The translations under genes and the position numbers were made by a program. Under the pieces are notes generated by a model that had not been told where the DNA came from, made no database searches, and worked only from the letters and a program-made list of their open reading frames with translations. 64,000 bases of DNA from Baekduia soli (lineage in GTDB: Bacteria > Actinomycetota > Thermoleophilia > Solirubrobacterales > Solirubrobacteraceae): contig NZ_CP042430.1 of NCBI RefSeq assembly GCF_007970665.1, forward strand, positions 1 through 64,000. The letters run 5' to 3'. Positions 25,889-34,310 of this stretch are shown here, in pieces (the first letter of the stretch is position 1; each line of letters starts with the position of its first letter).

Positions 25889-27556
25889 GTGACGACGGTC
25901 GACCCCGTCACGCTCGCGGTCCTGCAGGGCCGGCTCGAGCAGATCGTCGACGAGATGGACGCCACGCTGTTCCGCAGCGCGTTCAACCCGACGATCGCCG
26001 AGGCCCACGACGCCTGCCACGGCATCTACGACGCCCGGACCGGCGACACGCTCGTGCAGGGGACCTCGGGGCTGCCGATCTTCGTCGGCGCCATGGCGTT
26101 CGCGGTCCGGCTGGCGATCGCCCGCGCCGAGCGCGACGGCGGCCCGGCCGACGGCGACGTGTACGTCTTCAACGACCCCTACGCGGGCGCCACGCACCTC
26201 AACGACGTCAAGCTCGTGCGCCCGCTGTTCCGCGACGGGCGCCTGTTCTGCTGGCTGGCCTCGGTCGGGCACTTCAACGACGTCGGCGGCAACGTCCCGG
26301 GCAACTACAACCCGGCCGCGCGCGAGAGCCACCAGGAGGGCGTGCTGCTGCCCCCGGTCAAGCTCGTCGACGCGGGCGTCCTGCGCGAGGACATCGTCGA
26401 CATCATCCGCGCGATCGGCCGGGCGCCCGACAACGCCTACGGCGACCTGCGCGCCCAGCTGTCGGCGCTGGGGCTCGGCGCCCGGCGGCTCGCCCTCCTG
26501 CTCGACGACTACGGCGACGACGTCGTCGCGGCCGCCTTCGGGCAGCTCACCGACGCGGCCGAGCGCCAGACCCGCGCGTGCATCGCCGGGCTGGCCGACG
26601 GCACCTACGCCTGCGACGACCACCTCGACAACGACGGCATCACCGACGTGCCGATCCGCGTCGCGGTGACCGCGACGGTGCGCGGTGACCGGCTGGCCCT
26701 GGACTTCACGGGGACCGACCCGGCCTGCGCCGGCCCGCTGAACATCTCGCGGGCCACGGCGACCGCGGCCTGCTACGTCGCGATCAAGCACCTCTTCCCC
26801 GAGGTGCCGGCCAACGCCGGGTGCCTGCGGCCCGTCGACATCGCGATCCCCGGCGGCAGCCTGCTCGACGCCGTGGCGCCCCGCCCGGTCGGCGGCTACA
26901 CCGAGACGATCCTGCGCGTGATGGAGATCCTCTTCGGCGCCATCGCCCAGGCCGGCCCCGAGCGCGCGCTGGGCTGGTCCTACGGGACCATCAACGCGCT
27001 GTCGCTCGCCGGGCATCGCGACGACGGCAGCCGCTGGGTCATGTTCACGTTCTTCGGCGGTGGCCTGGGCGGCTCGTCGTCCGGCGACGGCCTCAACCAC
27101 GGCAGTGCGCCCCTGTCGACCGCCGTCATCCCGCCCGTGGAGGTCTTCGAGGCCACCTACCCGGTCCGCTTCACGCGCTGGGCGCTGCGCGAGGGCAGCG
27201 GCGGCACGGGCGAGCACCGCGGCGGCCTCGGCGCGACCTACGAGCTCGAGGTGCTCGGCGCCGAGGCCGAGGCCTTCGTCTTCGGCGAGCGCGCGCGCCA
27301 CGCCCCGCGGGGCACGCTGGGCGGTGGCGACGGCGCGCCCAACGTCGTGACCTGGACCGATGCCGACGGCCCCCACCACCCGGCCCTGGGCGCCAAGGCG
27401 ACGGGGATCCGGCTGCATCGCGGGGACCGCCTGCGCATCGACAGCCCCGGCGGCGGCGGCTACGGCGACCCGGCGCGCCGCGCGCCCGAGGCCGCCGAGC
27501 GCGACCGCCGGCTCGGCTACGTCGCCGGCGACGGCACCGGCCCGGAGGCGCCGTGA
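25889..27556 (+). CDS. HyuB-type hydantoinase/oxoprolinase B subunit, pair 1
   Basis: B subunit of an ATP-dependent hydantoinase/5-oxoprolinase/carboxylase family enzyme that works with HyuA. 555 aa. The start TTVDPVTLAVLQGRLEQIVD is typical. Other family segments: VFNDPYAGATHLNDVKLVRP, ASVGHFNDVGGNVPGNYNPA, SHQEGVLLPPVKLVDAG, LDFTGTDPACAGPLNISRAT, PVGGYTETILRVMEILFGAI and SPGGGGYGDPARR at the end. The GTG at 25889 fits the family start; an ATG at 25850 adds 13 residues. The stop overlaps the hyuA start by 4 bases. The substrate is not readable from sequence: hydantoins, oxoproline, lactams and aryl ketones are all known in the family. Confidence 0.93.
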   Translation: MTTVDPVTLAVLQGRLEQIVDEMDATLFRSAFNPTIAEAHDACHGIYDARTGDTLVQGTSGLPIFVGAMAFAVRLAIARAERDGGPADGDVYVFNDPYAGATHLNDVKLVRPLFRDGRLFCWLASVGHFNDVGGNVPGNYNPAARESHQEGVLLPPVKLVDAGVLREDIVDIIRAIGRAPDNAYGDLRAQLSALGLGARRLALLLDDYGDDVVAAAFGQLTDAAERQTRACIAGLADGTYACDDHLDNDGITDVPIRVAVTATVRGDRLALDFTGTDPACAGPLNISRATATAACYVAIKHLFPEVPANAGCLRPVDIAIPGGSLLDAVAPRPVGGYTETILRVMEILFGAIAQAGPERALGWSYGTINALSLAGHRDDGSRWVMFTFFGGGLGGSSSGDGLNHGSAPLSTAVIPPVEVFEATYPVRFTRWALREGSGGTGEHRGGLGATYELEVLGAEAEAFVFGERARHAPRGTLGGGDGAPNVVTWTDADGPHHPALGAKATGIRLHRGDRLRIDSPGGGGYGDPARRAPEAAERDRRLGYVAGDGTGPEAP

Positions 27557-29613
27557 GCGGCGCGTGCGGGCCCGCGACGGTCGTCGGCATCGACGTCGGC
27601 GGCACGTTCACCGACATCCTGGTGCTCGACGAGCGCACGGGGCGCGCGCGCACCGCCAAGGTCCCGTCGACGCGCACGCGCGAGGCCGCGGGCTTCCTGC
27701 GGGGCCTGCGCTCGGTCGTGGCGCCCGCCGACGTCGCCGCGATCGTGCACGGCACGACGGTGGCGACCAACGCCCTGCTGGAGCGCAAGGGCGCACCGTG
27801 CGGGGTCATCACGACCCGCGGCTTCCGCGACGTGCTGGAGATGCGCCGCCGCGATCGTCCCACGACGTGGGGCATGCGCGGCGACTTCGTCCCCGTCGTC
27901 CCGCGCGACCTGCGCGTGGAGGTCGACGAGCGCGTCGGCGCCGACGGCGAGGTCGTCGTGCCCGTCGACCCCGCCGAGGTCGCCGCGGCGGCGCGCGAGC
28001 TGCGCGGGCGCGGCGCACAGGCCCTCGTCATCGCGTTCATCAACGCCTACGCCAACGACGCCAACGAGCAGGCGGCGGCCCGCGCGGTCGACTGGCCGGA
28101 GGAGCTCGTGACGGTCTCGAGCGCGCTGCTCGCCGAGATCCGCGAGTTCGAGCGGACGTCGACCGCCGCGCTCAACGGCTACCTGCAGCCCGTCGTCGGG
28201 CCCTACCTCCGGCGCCTGGAGGACGACCTCGCCGCCGACGGCTTCGCCGGGCGCTTCCTCGTCGTGCAGTCCAACGGCGGCGTGGTGCCCGCCGACGAGG
28301 CCCGGCGCTTCCCGGTGCGCACCGCGCTCTCGGGCCCCGCGGCCGGCGTGGTCGCCGCGGCGCGCACCGCGGCCGACGCCGGAATCGGCGACGTCATCAC
28401 CTGCGACATGGGCGGCACGTCGTTCGACGTCGCGCTCGTCGCCGGCGGCGCGGCGGCCTTCGCCCAGCAGGCCGCGATCGAGTTCGGCCTTGTGATCCGC
28501 ACGCCGATGGTCGAGATCACGACGATCGGCGCGGGGGGCGGCTCGATCGCCCACGTCGACGCCGGGGGCCTGCTGCGCATCGGCCCCGAGTCGGCGGGCA
28601 GCGTGCCGGGGCCGGCGGCCTACGGGCTGGGCAACGACCGTCCGACGGTCACCGACGCCAACGTCGTCCTCGGCCGCATCGACGCCGAGCACCCGCTCGG
28701 CGAGGGCCTGGGTCGCCTGGACGTCGACGCGGCGCGGGCCGCGCTGGCCGCCCACGTCGGCGCGCCGCTCGGCCTGGGGGTCGAGGCCGCCGCGCAGGCG
28801 GTCATCGACGTCGCCAACGCCCGCATGGCCGGCGCGATCCGGCTCATCTCGATCCAGCGCGGCCACGACCCCACGCGCTTCTCGCTCATGCCCTTCGGCG
28901 GTGCGGGCGCGCTGCACGTCGGGGCGCTCCTGCGCGAGGTCGGCTGCCCGCAGGCGCTCGTACCGCCGCTGCCCGGGATCACGAGCGCGCTGGGCTGCGT
29001 GCTGGCCGACCTGCGCCACGACTACGTCCACACGCTCAACGTCGCGCTGGAGGCCCTCGACGGCGCGGCGCTGGCCGCGGAGATGGCCGCGACCGCCCGG
29101 CGCGGGACCGAGGCGCTCTCGGCGACCGGGGTGGCGCTGGAGGGCATCGACGTCCTGTTCGAGGTCGACATGCTCTACCGCGGCCAGAGCCACGCCGTGG
29201 CCGTGCCGGTCACGCTGCCCGGCGGCGGCGCAGCGGTGGCCGGCGCCGACGTCGCCGCCGCGTTCGACCGCCGCTACGAGGAGGCCTACGGCCAGACGCT
29301 GGCCGGCGTGCCCGTGCTGCTGCAGACCCTGCGCACCGCGGTCGTCGGGCGCCGACCGCGCGTCGACCTCTCGGGCTTCCGGCCGCCGGACGGCGCGACG
29401 GCCGACGCCGCGCGTCGGGCCACCCGGCCCGTGTGGACCGACGGGCGCTGGCAGGACACGCCGGTCTACGACCGCCTGGCGCTGCCCGCCGGCGCGCGGC
29501 TCGAGGGCCCCGCCGTGCTGCAGCAGCCCGACACGACGATCCTCGTGGAGCCCGGCTCGACCGCGACGGTCGACGCGCTGGGCAACCTGCTCATCGAGGT
29601 CGCCCGCGCGTGA
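27553..29613 (+). CDS. HyuA-type hydantoinase/oxoprolinase A subunit, pair 1
   Basis: 686 aa ATP-binding subunit with an actin-like fold. TVVGIDVGGTFTDILVLDER is the first phosphate loop. HGTTVATNALLERKGAPCGV and TRGFRDVLEMRRRDRP follow, then FERTSTAALNGYLQPVVGPY. CDMGGTSFDVALVAGG is the second phosphate loop, and TIGAGGGSIAHVDAGGLLRI is the adenosine-side loop. The C-terminal domain includes SLMPFGGAGALHVGALLREV. It phosphorylates or activates the cyclic substrate so the B subunit can hydrolyse or carboxylate it. The start GTG lies inside the hyuB stop, and its own stop overlaps the isochorismatase-fold gene. Confidence 0.94.
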   Translation: MSGACGPATVVGIDVGGTFTDILVLDERTGRARTAKVPSTRTREAAGFLRGLRSVVAPADVAAIVHGTTVATNALLERKGAPCGVITTRGFRDVLEMRRRDRPTTWGMRGDFVPVVPRDLRVEVDERVGADGEVVVPVDPAEVAAAARELRGRGAQALVIAFINAYANDANEQAAARAVDWPEELVTVSSALLAEIREFERTSTAALNGYLQPVVGPYLRRLEDDLAADGFAGRFLVVQSNGGVVPADEARRFPVRTALSGPAAGVVAAARTAADAGIGDVITCDMGGTSFDVALVAGGAAAFAQQAAIEFGLVIRTPMVEITTIGAGGGSIAHVDAGGLLRIGPESAGSVPGPAAYGLGNDRPTVTDANVVLGRIDAEHPLGEGLGRLDVDAARAALAAHVGAPLGLGVEAAAQAVIDVANARMAGAIRLISIQRGHDPTRFSLMPFGGAGALHVGALLREVGCPQALVPPLPGITSALGCVLADLRHDYVHTLNVALEALDGAALAAEMAATARRGTEALSATGVALEGIDVLFEVDMLYRGQSHAVAVPVTLPGGGAAVAGADVAAAFDRRYEEAYGQTLAGVPVLLQTLRTAVVGRRPRVDLSGFRPPDGATADAARRATRPVWTDGRWQDTPVYDRLALPAGARLEGPAVLQQPDTTILVEPGSTATVDALGNLLIEVARA

Positions 29614-30203
29614 GCACCGCGGTCCTGCTCATCGACCTGCAGCACGACTTCCTCTCGCCCGACGGCGCCTATGGGCGCGCCGGGCTGGGCAACGCCGACC
29701 TCGCCGCGCTGCCCGCGCGCGTGGCGCCGGTCCTGGACGCCGCCCGAGCCGCCGCCGTCCCCATCGTCTCGGCGCAGTTCACGATCGTCGCCCGCCGCGG
29801 GCGCCCGCCCCAGATCGCCGAGCACCTGCACGCCCTGCGCCCGTTCCTGGGCCCGGGCGACTTCGAGCCGGGCCGCCGCGGGCACGACCTCGTCGACGCG
29901 CTCGCGCCGGCCGACGTCGTCGTGGAGAAGGTCGCGTTCTCGGCGTTCCACCAGTCGCGCCTGGAGTGGGTGCTGCAGGGGCTGGGCGCCGACCACCTGC
30001 TCGTCGCCGGGATCGTCACCAACGGAGGGGTGGCCTCGACGGTCCGCGACGCCCACGTCCGCGGGCTGGCGACCACGCTGCTGGCCGACGGCTGCGCGGC
30101 GTTCGACCGCGAGGCCCACGACGCGACGTTGCGCTCGCTGCGCGGGGTGACCCGCCTGAGCACCTGCGCCGGGGCGATCGGCGAGCTGGCCGCCGGCGCC
30201 TGA
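29610..30203 (+). CDS. Isochorismatase-fold hydrolase lacking the catalytic cysteine
   Basis: 197 aa of the isochorismatase/cysteine hydrolase fold. Asp9 (AVLLIDLQHDF) and Lys107 (VVVEKVAFSAF) of the usual Asp-Lys-Cys triad are present. The loop that normally reads T-x-x-C-V is GIVTNGGVASTVRDA, with Gly140 at the cysteine position. Amidases and nicotinamidases need that Cys; true isochorismatases of the PhzD kind do without it. So it probably does not act through a thioester intermediate. It is co-translated with hyuA (4-base overlap), so its substrate is likely linked to the HyuAB product. A sequence error is possible but would need more than one base change. Confidence 0.88.
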   Translation: MSTAVLLIDLQHDFLSPDGAYGRAGLGNADLAALPARVAPVLDAARAAAVPIVSAQFTIVARRGRPPQIAEHLHALRPFLGPGDFEPGRRGHDLVDALAPADVVVEKVAFSAFHQSRLEWVLQGLGADHLLVAGIVTNGGVASTVRDAHVRGLATTLLADGCAAFDREAHDATLRSLRGVTRLSTCAGAIGELAAGA

Positions 30204-30217
30204 CCGGCCGCCGGCCC

Positions 30218-31255
30218 TCAGCCCGCGCGCAGCGCGGGGGCGACGTGCTCGGCGAGCAGCCCGAGCTGCTCCGGGTCGGGGTCCAGGGGCGTGAAGACAT
30301 AGGCATCGACATGGTCGACGGACGCCGTGTCGCGCCGGATGCGCTCGACGACCTCCTCGGCCGTGCCGATGGAGTACGTGCGCAGCGCGTCGGCCCAGTC
30401 GCCGGCGAAGAACCCGGCCAGTGCCTGCTCGCAGCGCCGCCGGCTCGCCCCGTCGGTCAGGACGTAGCCCCAGTCCGAGAACACCAGGTCGATGTCCTCG
30501 CGCCGGCGCCCGTGGCGCTCGGCGCCGGCCAGCACGTGCTCCCACGCGCGGCCGAGGGCCTCGGCGCCCAGCCGGTGGCGCGCGGAGGCCGAGTACACCA
30601 GCGGGACCCAGCCGTCGGCCAGGCGCCCGGCGCGGTCGAGCACGCGCAGCGCGGCGGCCGACGGCGCGCCGGCCCGGTCCAGGGCCTGGCCGGGCGAGAA
30701 CGCCGCGATCCAGATCGGGGGGCCGCCGTCCTGGGCCGGCGCCGGGCTGACGTGGGTCCCGTCGAGCTCCCAGAAGCGCCCCGAGCGCGTCACGGGCTCG
30801 GCCGTCCACAGCGCGCGCATGACCTCCAGGGCCTCCTCGAAGCGAGGGCCGCGCTCGGCGGGGTCCAGGCCCAGCACCGCGAACTCCGGCCCGTTCCAGC
30901 CGACGCCGGTGCCGAGGATCACCCGGCCCTCCGACAGCACGTCGAGGCTCGCGACGGCCTTGGCCAGCGGCACGGGGTGGCGGAACGGCACGACGATGAC
31001 GAGCGTGCCGAGGCGCACCGTCGTGGTGCACGCCGCCAGCGCGGCCAGCGTGGTGAACGGCTCGAGCATCGACGCCGCGTACACCTCGCGGCCGTCGGCG
31101 TCGCGCGCGGAGGCGAGCATGCGGTCGCCGACGAAGATCCCGTCGAAGCCCAGCCGCTCGGCCTCCTGCGCCCAGGTGCGCAGCGCGGCGAACGCCCCGC
31201 CGGCGCGCGGCCCGAGCCAGCCGGGCGGGCGGACGTGGAAGGCGGCGGGGGGCAT
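30218..31255 (-). CDS. LLM class F420-dependent oxidoreductase
   Basis: 345 aa luciferase-like TIM barrel. Typical segments: LRTWAQEAERLGFDGIFVGD, TTVRLGTLVIVVPFRHPVPL, DVLSEGRVILGTGVGWNGPE, EALEVMRALWTAEP and PIWIAAFSPGQALDRAGAPS. The N-terminus reads MPPAAFHVRPPGWLGPRAG. Likely uses F420 or flavin. It converges on the HyuA-isochorismatase operon and is divergent, 35 bases away, from an SDR. Its position inside the catabolic island suggests an oxidation or monooxygenation step. Confidence 0.88.
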   Translation of the reverse strand: MPPAAFHVRPPGWLGPRAGGAFAALRTWAQEAERLGFDGIFVGDRMLASARDADGREVYAASMLEPFTTLAALAACTTTVRLGTLVIVVPFRHPVPLAKAVASLDVLSEGRVILGTGVGWNGPEFAVLGLDPAERGPRFEEALEVMRALWTAEPVTRSGRFWELDGTHVSPAPAQDGGPPIWIAAFSPGQALDRAGAPSAAALRVLDRAGRLADGWVPLVYSASARHRLGAEALGRAWEHVLAGAERHGRRREDIDLVFSDWGYVLTDGASRRRCEQALAGFFAGDWADALRTYSIGTAEEVVERIRRDTASVDHVDAYVFTPLDPDPEQLGLLAEHVAPALRAG

Positions 31256-31290
31256 GCACGGATGCTAGAGGCGCCATAGAGTCGCGCGTC

Positions 31291-32055
31291 ATGGCGACCA
31301 CCCCTCCCGTGTCCGGGCCCCTGCACGCACCCGATCTCGCCGGCGCCGCCGTCCTCGTCGCCGGTGCCGCCTCGGGCATCGGCCGGGCCGCCGCGCTGGC
31401 CCTCGCGCGCGAGGGCGCGCACGTGCTGTGCTTCGACCTCGCCGACGCCGAGCCCGTCGCGGCGGCGATCCGCGACGGCGGCGGCACGGCGCTCGCCGTG
31501 CACGGCGACCTGCTCGACGAGGACGCGCTCGCGAGCGCGGTCGCGACCTGCGAGGGCGAGATCGGGCCGCTGCGTGTCGCGGTCAACACGGCGGGGATCG
31601 TGAGCTTCCAACCCCTGGAGGAGGCGACCGCCGACGAGCTGCGACGCATCCTGGACGTCAACCTCCTGGGCCCCATGCTGTTCCTCAAGCACGCCCTGCC
31701 GCCCATGCGCGAGCGCGGCGCGGGGTCGGCGATCCTCTTCGGCTCGCTGGCCGGCAAGACCGGCGGCCTGCGCTCGGGCCCGGCCTACGGCGCGTCGAAG
31801 GGCGGGGTCCACGCGCTCGTGAAGTGGACGGCCGGCCACTACGCGCCGCACGGCGTCCGCGTCAACGGCGTCGCCCCGGGCCCCGTCGCCACGCCGATGA
31901 CCGAGGGGCGGGGCTACACGACCGCGGGCCTGCCGCTCGCCCGGCTCGGTGTGCCCGAAGACCAGGCCGAGGCGGTCGTCTACCTCGCCTCGGACGCGTC
32001 GGCGTGGGTCACCGGCCAGATCCTCAACATCAACGGCGGCGTGTTCATGGAGTGA
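31291..32055 (+). CDS. Short-chain dehydrogenase/reductase (SDR)
   Basis: Classical SDR, 254 aa: VLVAGAASGIGRAAALALAR (cofactor loop), VLCFDLADAEP (acidic residue, NAD-type), NTAGIVSFQPLEEATADELR, ILFGSLAGKTGGLRSGPAYG with YGASKGG carrying Tyr and Lys, and TGQILNINGGVFME at the C-terminus. The stop overlaps the end of the convergent IclR gene by 11 bases. Possibly oxidises a hydroxy intermediate of the island's pathway. Confidence 0.9.
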   Translation: MATTPPVSGPLHAPDLAGAAVLVAGAASGIGRAAALALAREGAHVLCFDLADAEPVAAAIRDGGGTALAVHGDLLDEDALASAVATCEGEIGPLRVAVNTAGIVSFQPLEEATADELRRILDVNLLGPMLFLKHALPPMRERGAGSAILFGSLAGKTGGLRSGPAYGASKGGVHALVKWTAGHYAPHGVRVNGVAPGPVATPMTEGRGYTTAGLPLARLGVPEDQAEAVVYLASDASAWVTGQILNINGGVFME

Positions 32056-32839
32056 GCGCGGATGCGGCCACGGCGTCGCTGACGCGCCGGGCCGCGGCGG
32101 CGACCGCGTCGGCGAGGCCCTCCAGCGCGGCGGGGTCCAGGCGGTCGCGTGGGCCGCAGACGCTGACCGAGCCGATCGCGTGGCCGTCGGGGCCGAGGAC
32201 CGGCGCGGCCACGCTGGCGGCGCCGGCCTGTCGCTCCCCGCGGCTCAGCGCGACGCCCCGGGCGCGGATCTCCGCCAGCTCCGCCCGCAGCGCGCCGGCG
32301 CCGGTGATCGTCTGCGTGGTCAGGCCCGCGAGGGGGCCGGCGAGCACCGCGGCCCGCAGGCGGCCGTCGGCGAAGGCGAGGATGGCCTTGCCGCTGGCGC
32401 CCGCGTGCAGCGGGCAGGGGACGCCGAGCTCGACGGTCATCCGGATCTCCTGCGGGCTGACCACCTGGTCGAGGTAGATCCGGTGCGTGCCCACCAGCGC
32501 GGAGACCGTCGTCGTCTCCCCCGTTCGCGCCTGCAGCTCGCCGAGGACGGGCAGCGCGAGGACCCGGAGGTCCAGGGAGCCCAGCGCGCGAGCGCCGATG
32601 CGCACGGCGGCGGCGCCGAGCGTGTAGGTCCCGCGGCCCGGCGAGGTGGCCAGCAGGCCGCGGTCGACGAGCGAGCTGAGGATCCGGTGCACGACGGCCT
32701 TGCTGAGCCCGAGCCGCCGCGCCAGCTCGGACACCCCGACGGGCCGGGGCGCATCGGCGACGGCGAGCAGCACGTCGGCGACCCGGCCCGCCGCGACCGT
32801 GCCCCCGGCCGCCGGCGCCGCGTCGGGCCCGCTCGTCAT
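32045..32839 (-). CDS. IclR-family transcriptional regulator
   Basis: 264 aa. N-terminal winged helix: RPVGVSELARRLGLSKAVVH followed by RILSSLVDRGLLATSPGRGT. C-terminal IclR ligand domain: TVSALVGTHRIYLDQVVSPQ, CPLHAGASGKAILAFA, LAEIRARGVALSRGERQAGA, SVAAPVLGPDGHAIGSVSVC. IclR proteins sense small organic acids and control degradation operons, so this is the obvious local regulator of the island. It is divergent from the cupin-dehydrogenase-SDR operon. Confidence 0.92.
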   Translation of the reverse strand: MTSGPDAAPAAGGTVAAGRVADVLLAVADAPRPVGVSELARRLGLSKAVVHRILSSLVDRGLLATSPGRGTYTLGAAAVRIGARALGSLDLRVLALPVLGELQARTGETTTVSALVGTHRIYLDQVVSPQEIRMTVELGVPCPLHAGASGKAILAFADGRLRAAVLAGPLAGLTTQTITGAGALRAELAEIRARGVALSRGERQAGAASVAAPVLGPDGHAIGSVSVCGPRDRLDPAALEGLADAVAAAARRVSDAVAASALTP

Positions 32840-32958
32840 CCGGCCTGCGCGATCAGCGGCACGGCCGGAATGTAGTACGGCCGCGGTTGCCTTCGGCCGC
32901 GCGTTCGGAAAGGCTGGATGCTCCACCGAGCCGCCCACCGTCAGAAACCGAGGGTTTG
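32840..32958. promoter_or_regulatory. Divergent promoter region with repeated CGGCCGCG (candidate IclR operator)
   Basis: 119 bases between the iclR and cupin starts. CGGCCGCG occurs twice about 17 bases apart, each containing the palindrome CGGCCG, and GTTCGGAAAGG lies just after. Repeats in a divergent regulator/operon gap are the usual site of autoregulation. No footprint can be claimed. Confidence 0.35.
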
Positions 32959-33336
32959 ATGACCGAGCCGACGTTCTACCGCTACGCCGATGCCGACCCG
33001 CTGCTGCCCGCGCCGGGCGTCGAGATGCGCGGGGTCTACGGGGAGGGCGCGTCGGTCAACATCGTGCACCTGGGCCCGGGCGCGCTGGTCCCCGAGCACA
33101 GCCATCCCCACGAGCAGATCGGCGTGGTCCTCGAGGGCGTCCAGATCATGATCATCGACGGGACCGAGCACCACGTCGGCAGGCACGAGGCCTACGTCAT
33201 CCCCGGCGGCGTGCTGCACGCCGGCATGGGCGGCCCCGAGGGCTGCGTCGCGATCGACGTCTTCGTGCCCACGCGCGAGGAGTACCGGTCGGCCGCGGCG
33301 CCGGCGCTGTCATCGATGCCCGCGGCCGCCGAGTGA
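32959..33336 (+). CDS. Cupin-domain protein
   Basis: 125 aa single cupin barrel. The metal motif VPEHSHPHEQIGVVLEGV gives two His and a downstream Glu; GVLHAGMGGPEGCVAIDVF gives the second-motif His. The N-terminus YRYADADPLLPAPGVEMRGV is typical of small enzymes or sensors acting on small acids. It may be a dioxygenase, isomerase or binding protein. First gene of the rightward operon, with a 4-base overlap to the dehydrogenase. The start is the ATG at 32959, with AGGGTTTG just upstream. Confidence 0.88.
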   Translation: MTEPTFYRYADADPLLPAPGVEMRGVYGEGASVNIVHLGPGALVPEHSHPHEQIGVVLEGVQIMIIDGTEHHVGRHEAYVIPGGVLHAGMGGPEGCVAIDVFVPTREEYRSAAAPALSSMPAAAE

Positions 33337-34310
33337 CCCACGCAGACGCCGGGCCGCCGCCGATCCGCACGGCGGGCGTGATCGGGGCGGGCACGATGGG
33401 CGCGGGGTTCGTCCAGGTGCTCGCCCTGGCGGGCGTGAGCGTGCGGATCGCCGACGCGAGCCCCGAGCACGCCGAGGCCGGGCGCGGGCGCGCGATCGCC
33501 CTGGCGCAGGCCTTCGAGCGCGACAGGCTCATGGCCGCCGGCTCGGCCGACGCGATCGCCGAGCGGACGGTCGCCGTCGCCTCCCCGCGCGAGGCCGCGG
33601 CCGACGCCGAGTTCGTGCTCGAGGCCGTCGCCGAGGACCCCGAGGTCAAGCGCGGCGTGCTCGCCGAGCTCGAGGCGGGCGCAGCCGAGGCGTGCATCCT
33701 GGCCACCAACACCTCCGCCATCCCCATCCGGGTGCTGGCCGAGGGCCTGCGCCGCCCCGAGCGGTTCCTGGGCGTGCACTGGTTCAACCCGCCGCAGTGG
33801 GTGCCCGGGGTCGAGGTCATCCCCGGCGAGCGCACGCGGCCCGAGGTCGTCTCCAGGGTCCGCGAGATCCTCGTGGCGCTGGGCAAGGAGCCGGCGACGG
33901 TCGGCGACTCGGCCGGCTTCGTGGGCAACCGCATCCAGTTCGCGATGTTCAAGGAGGCCGCGTCGGTGGTTGCCGACGGCGTGGCCACCGCCGAGGAGGT
34001 CGACCGCGTCGTGCGCTCGACGTTCGGCTTCCGCCTGCCGTTCTTCGGCCCGTTCATGATCGCCGACATGGCCGGCCTGGACGTCTACGCCGGGGCCTAC
34101 GCCGCGCTGGAGAAGGACCTCGGGCCGCGCTTCGCGGTCCCCGAGTCCGTGCGCGCGCTCGTGGACGCCGGCCGGCTGGGCACCAAGAGCGGCGGCGGCT
34201 ACCTCGACCTCGACCCTGCCGAGGTCGCGCGGATCGTCGCCGAGCGCGACGCGCTGTACGTGGCGCTGAGCCGGCTCGTGGCCGAGCGCGACGCGGCGGC
34301 GGACGCGTGA
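33333..34310 (+). CDS. 3-hydroxyacyl-CoA dehydrogenase
   Basis: 325 aa. NAD-binding AGVIGAGTMGAGFVQVLALA (residues ~13-32), substrate region ATNTSAIPIRVLAEGLRRPE, and RFLGVHWFNPPQWVPGVEVI with the catalytic His followed by a Glu-containing segment. DSAGFVGNRIQFAMFKEAAS and GPFMIADMAGLDVYAGAYAA form the C-terminal dimerisation domain. It oxidises 3-hydroxyacyl-CoA to 3-oxoacyl-CoA. Overlap with both neighbours places it centrally in the operon. The WVPGVEVIPG context suggests a short or branched acyl-CoA; that is inference. Confidence 0.92.
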   Translation: MTHADAGPPPIRTAGVIGAGTMGAGFVQVLALAGVSVRIADASPEHAEAGRGRAIALAQAFERDRLMAAGSADAIAERTVAVASPREAAADAEFVLEAVAEDPEVKRGVLAELEAGAAEACILATNTSAIPIRVLAEGLRRPERFLGVHWFNPPQWVPGVEVIPGERTRPEVVSRVREILVALGKEPATVGDSAGFVGNRIQFAMFKEAASVVADGVATAEEVDRVVRSTFGFRLPFFGPFMIADMAGLDVYAGAYAALEKDLGPRFAVPESVRALVDAGRLGTKSGGGYLDLDPAEVARIVAERDALYVALSRLVAERDAAADA

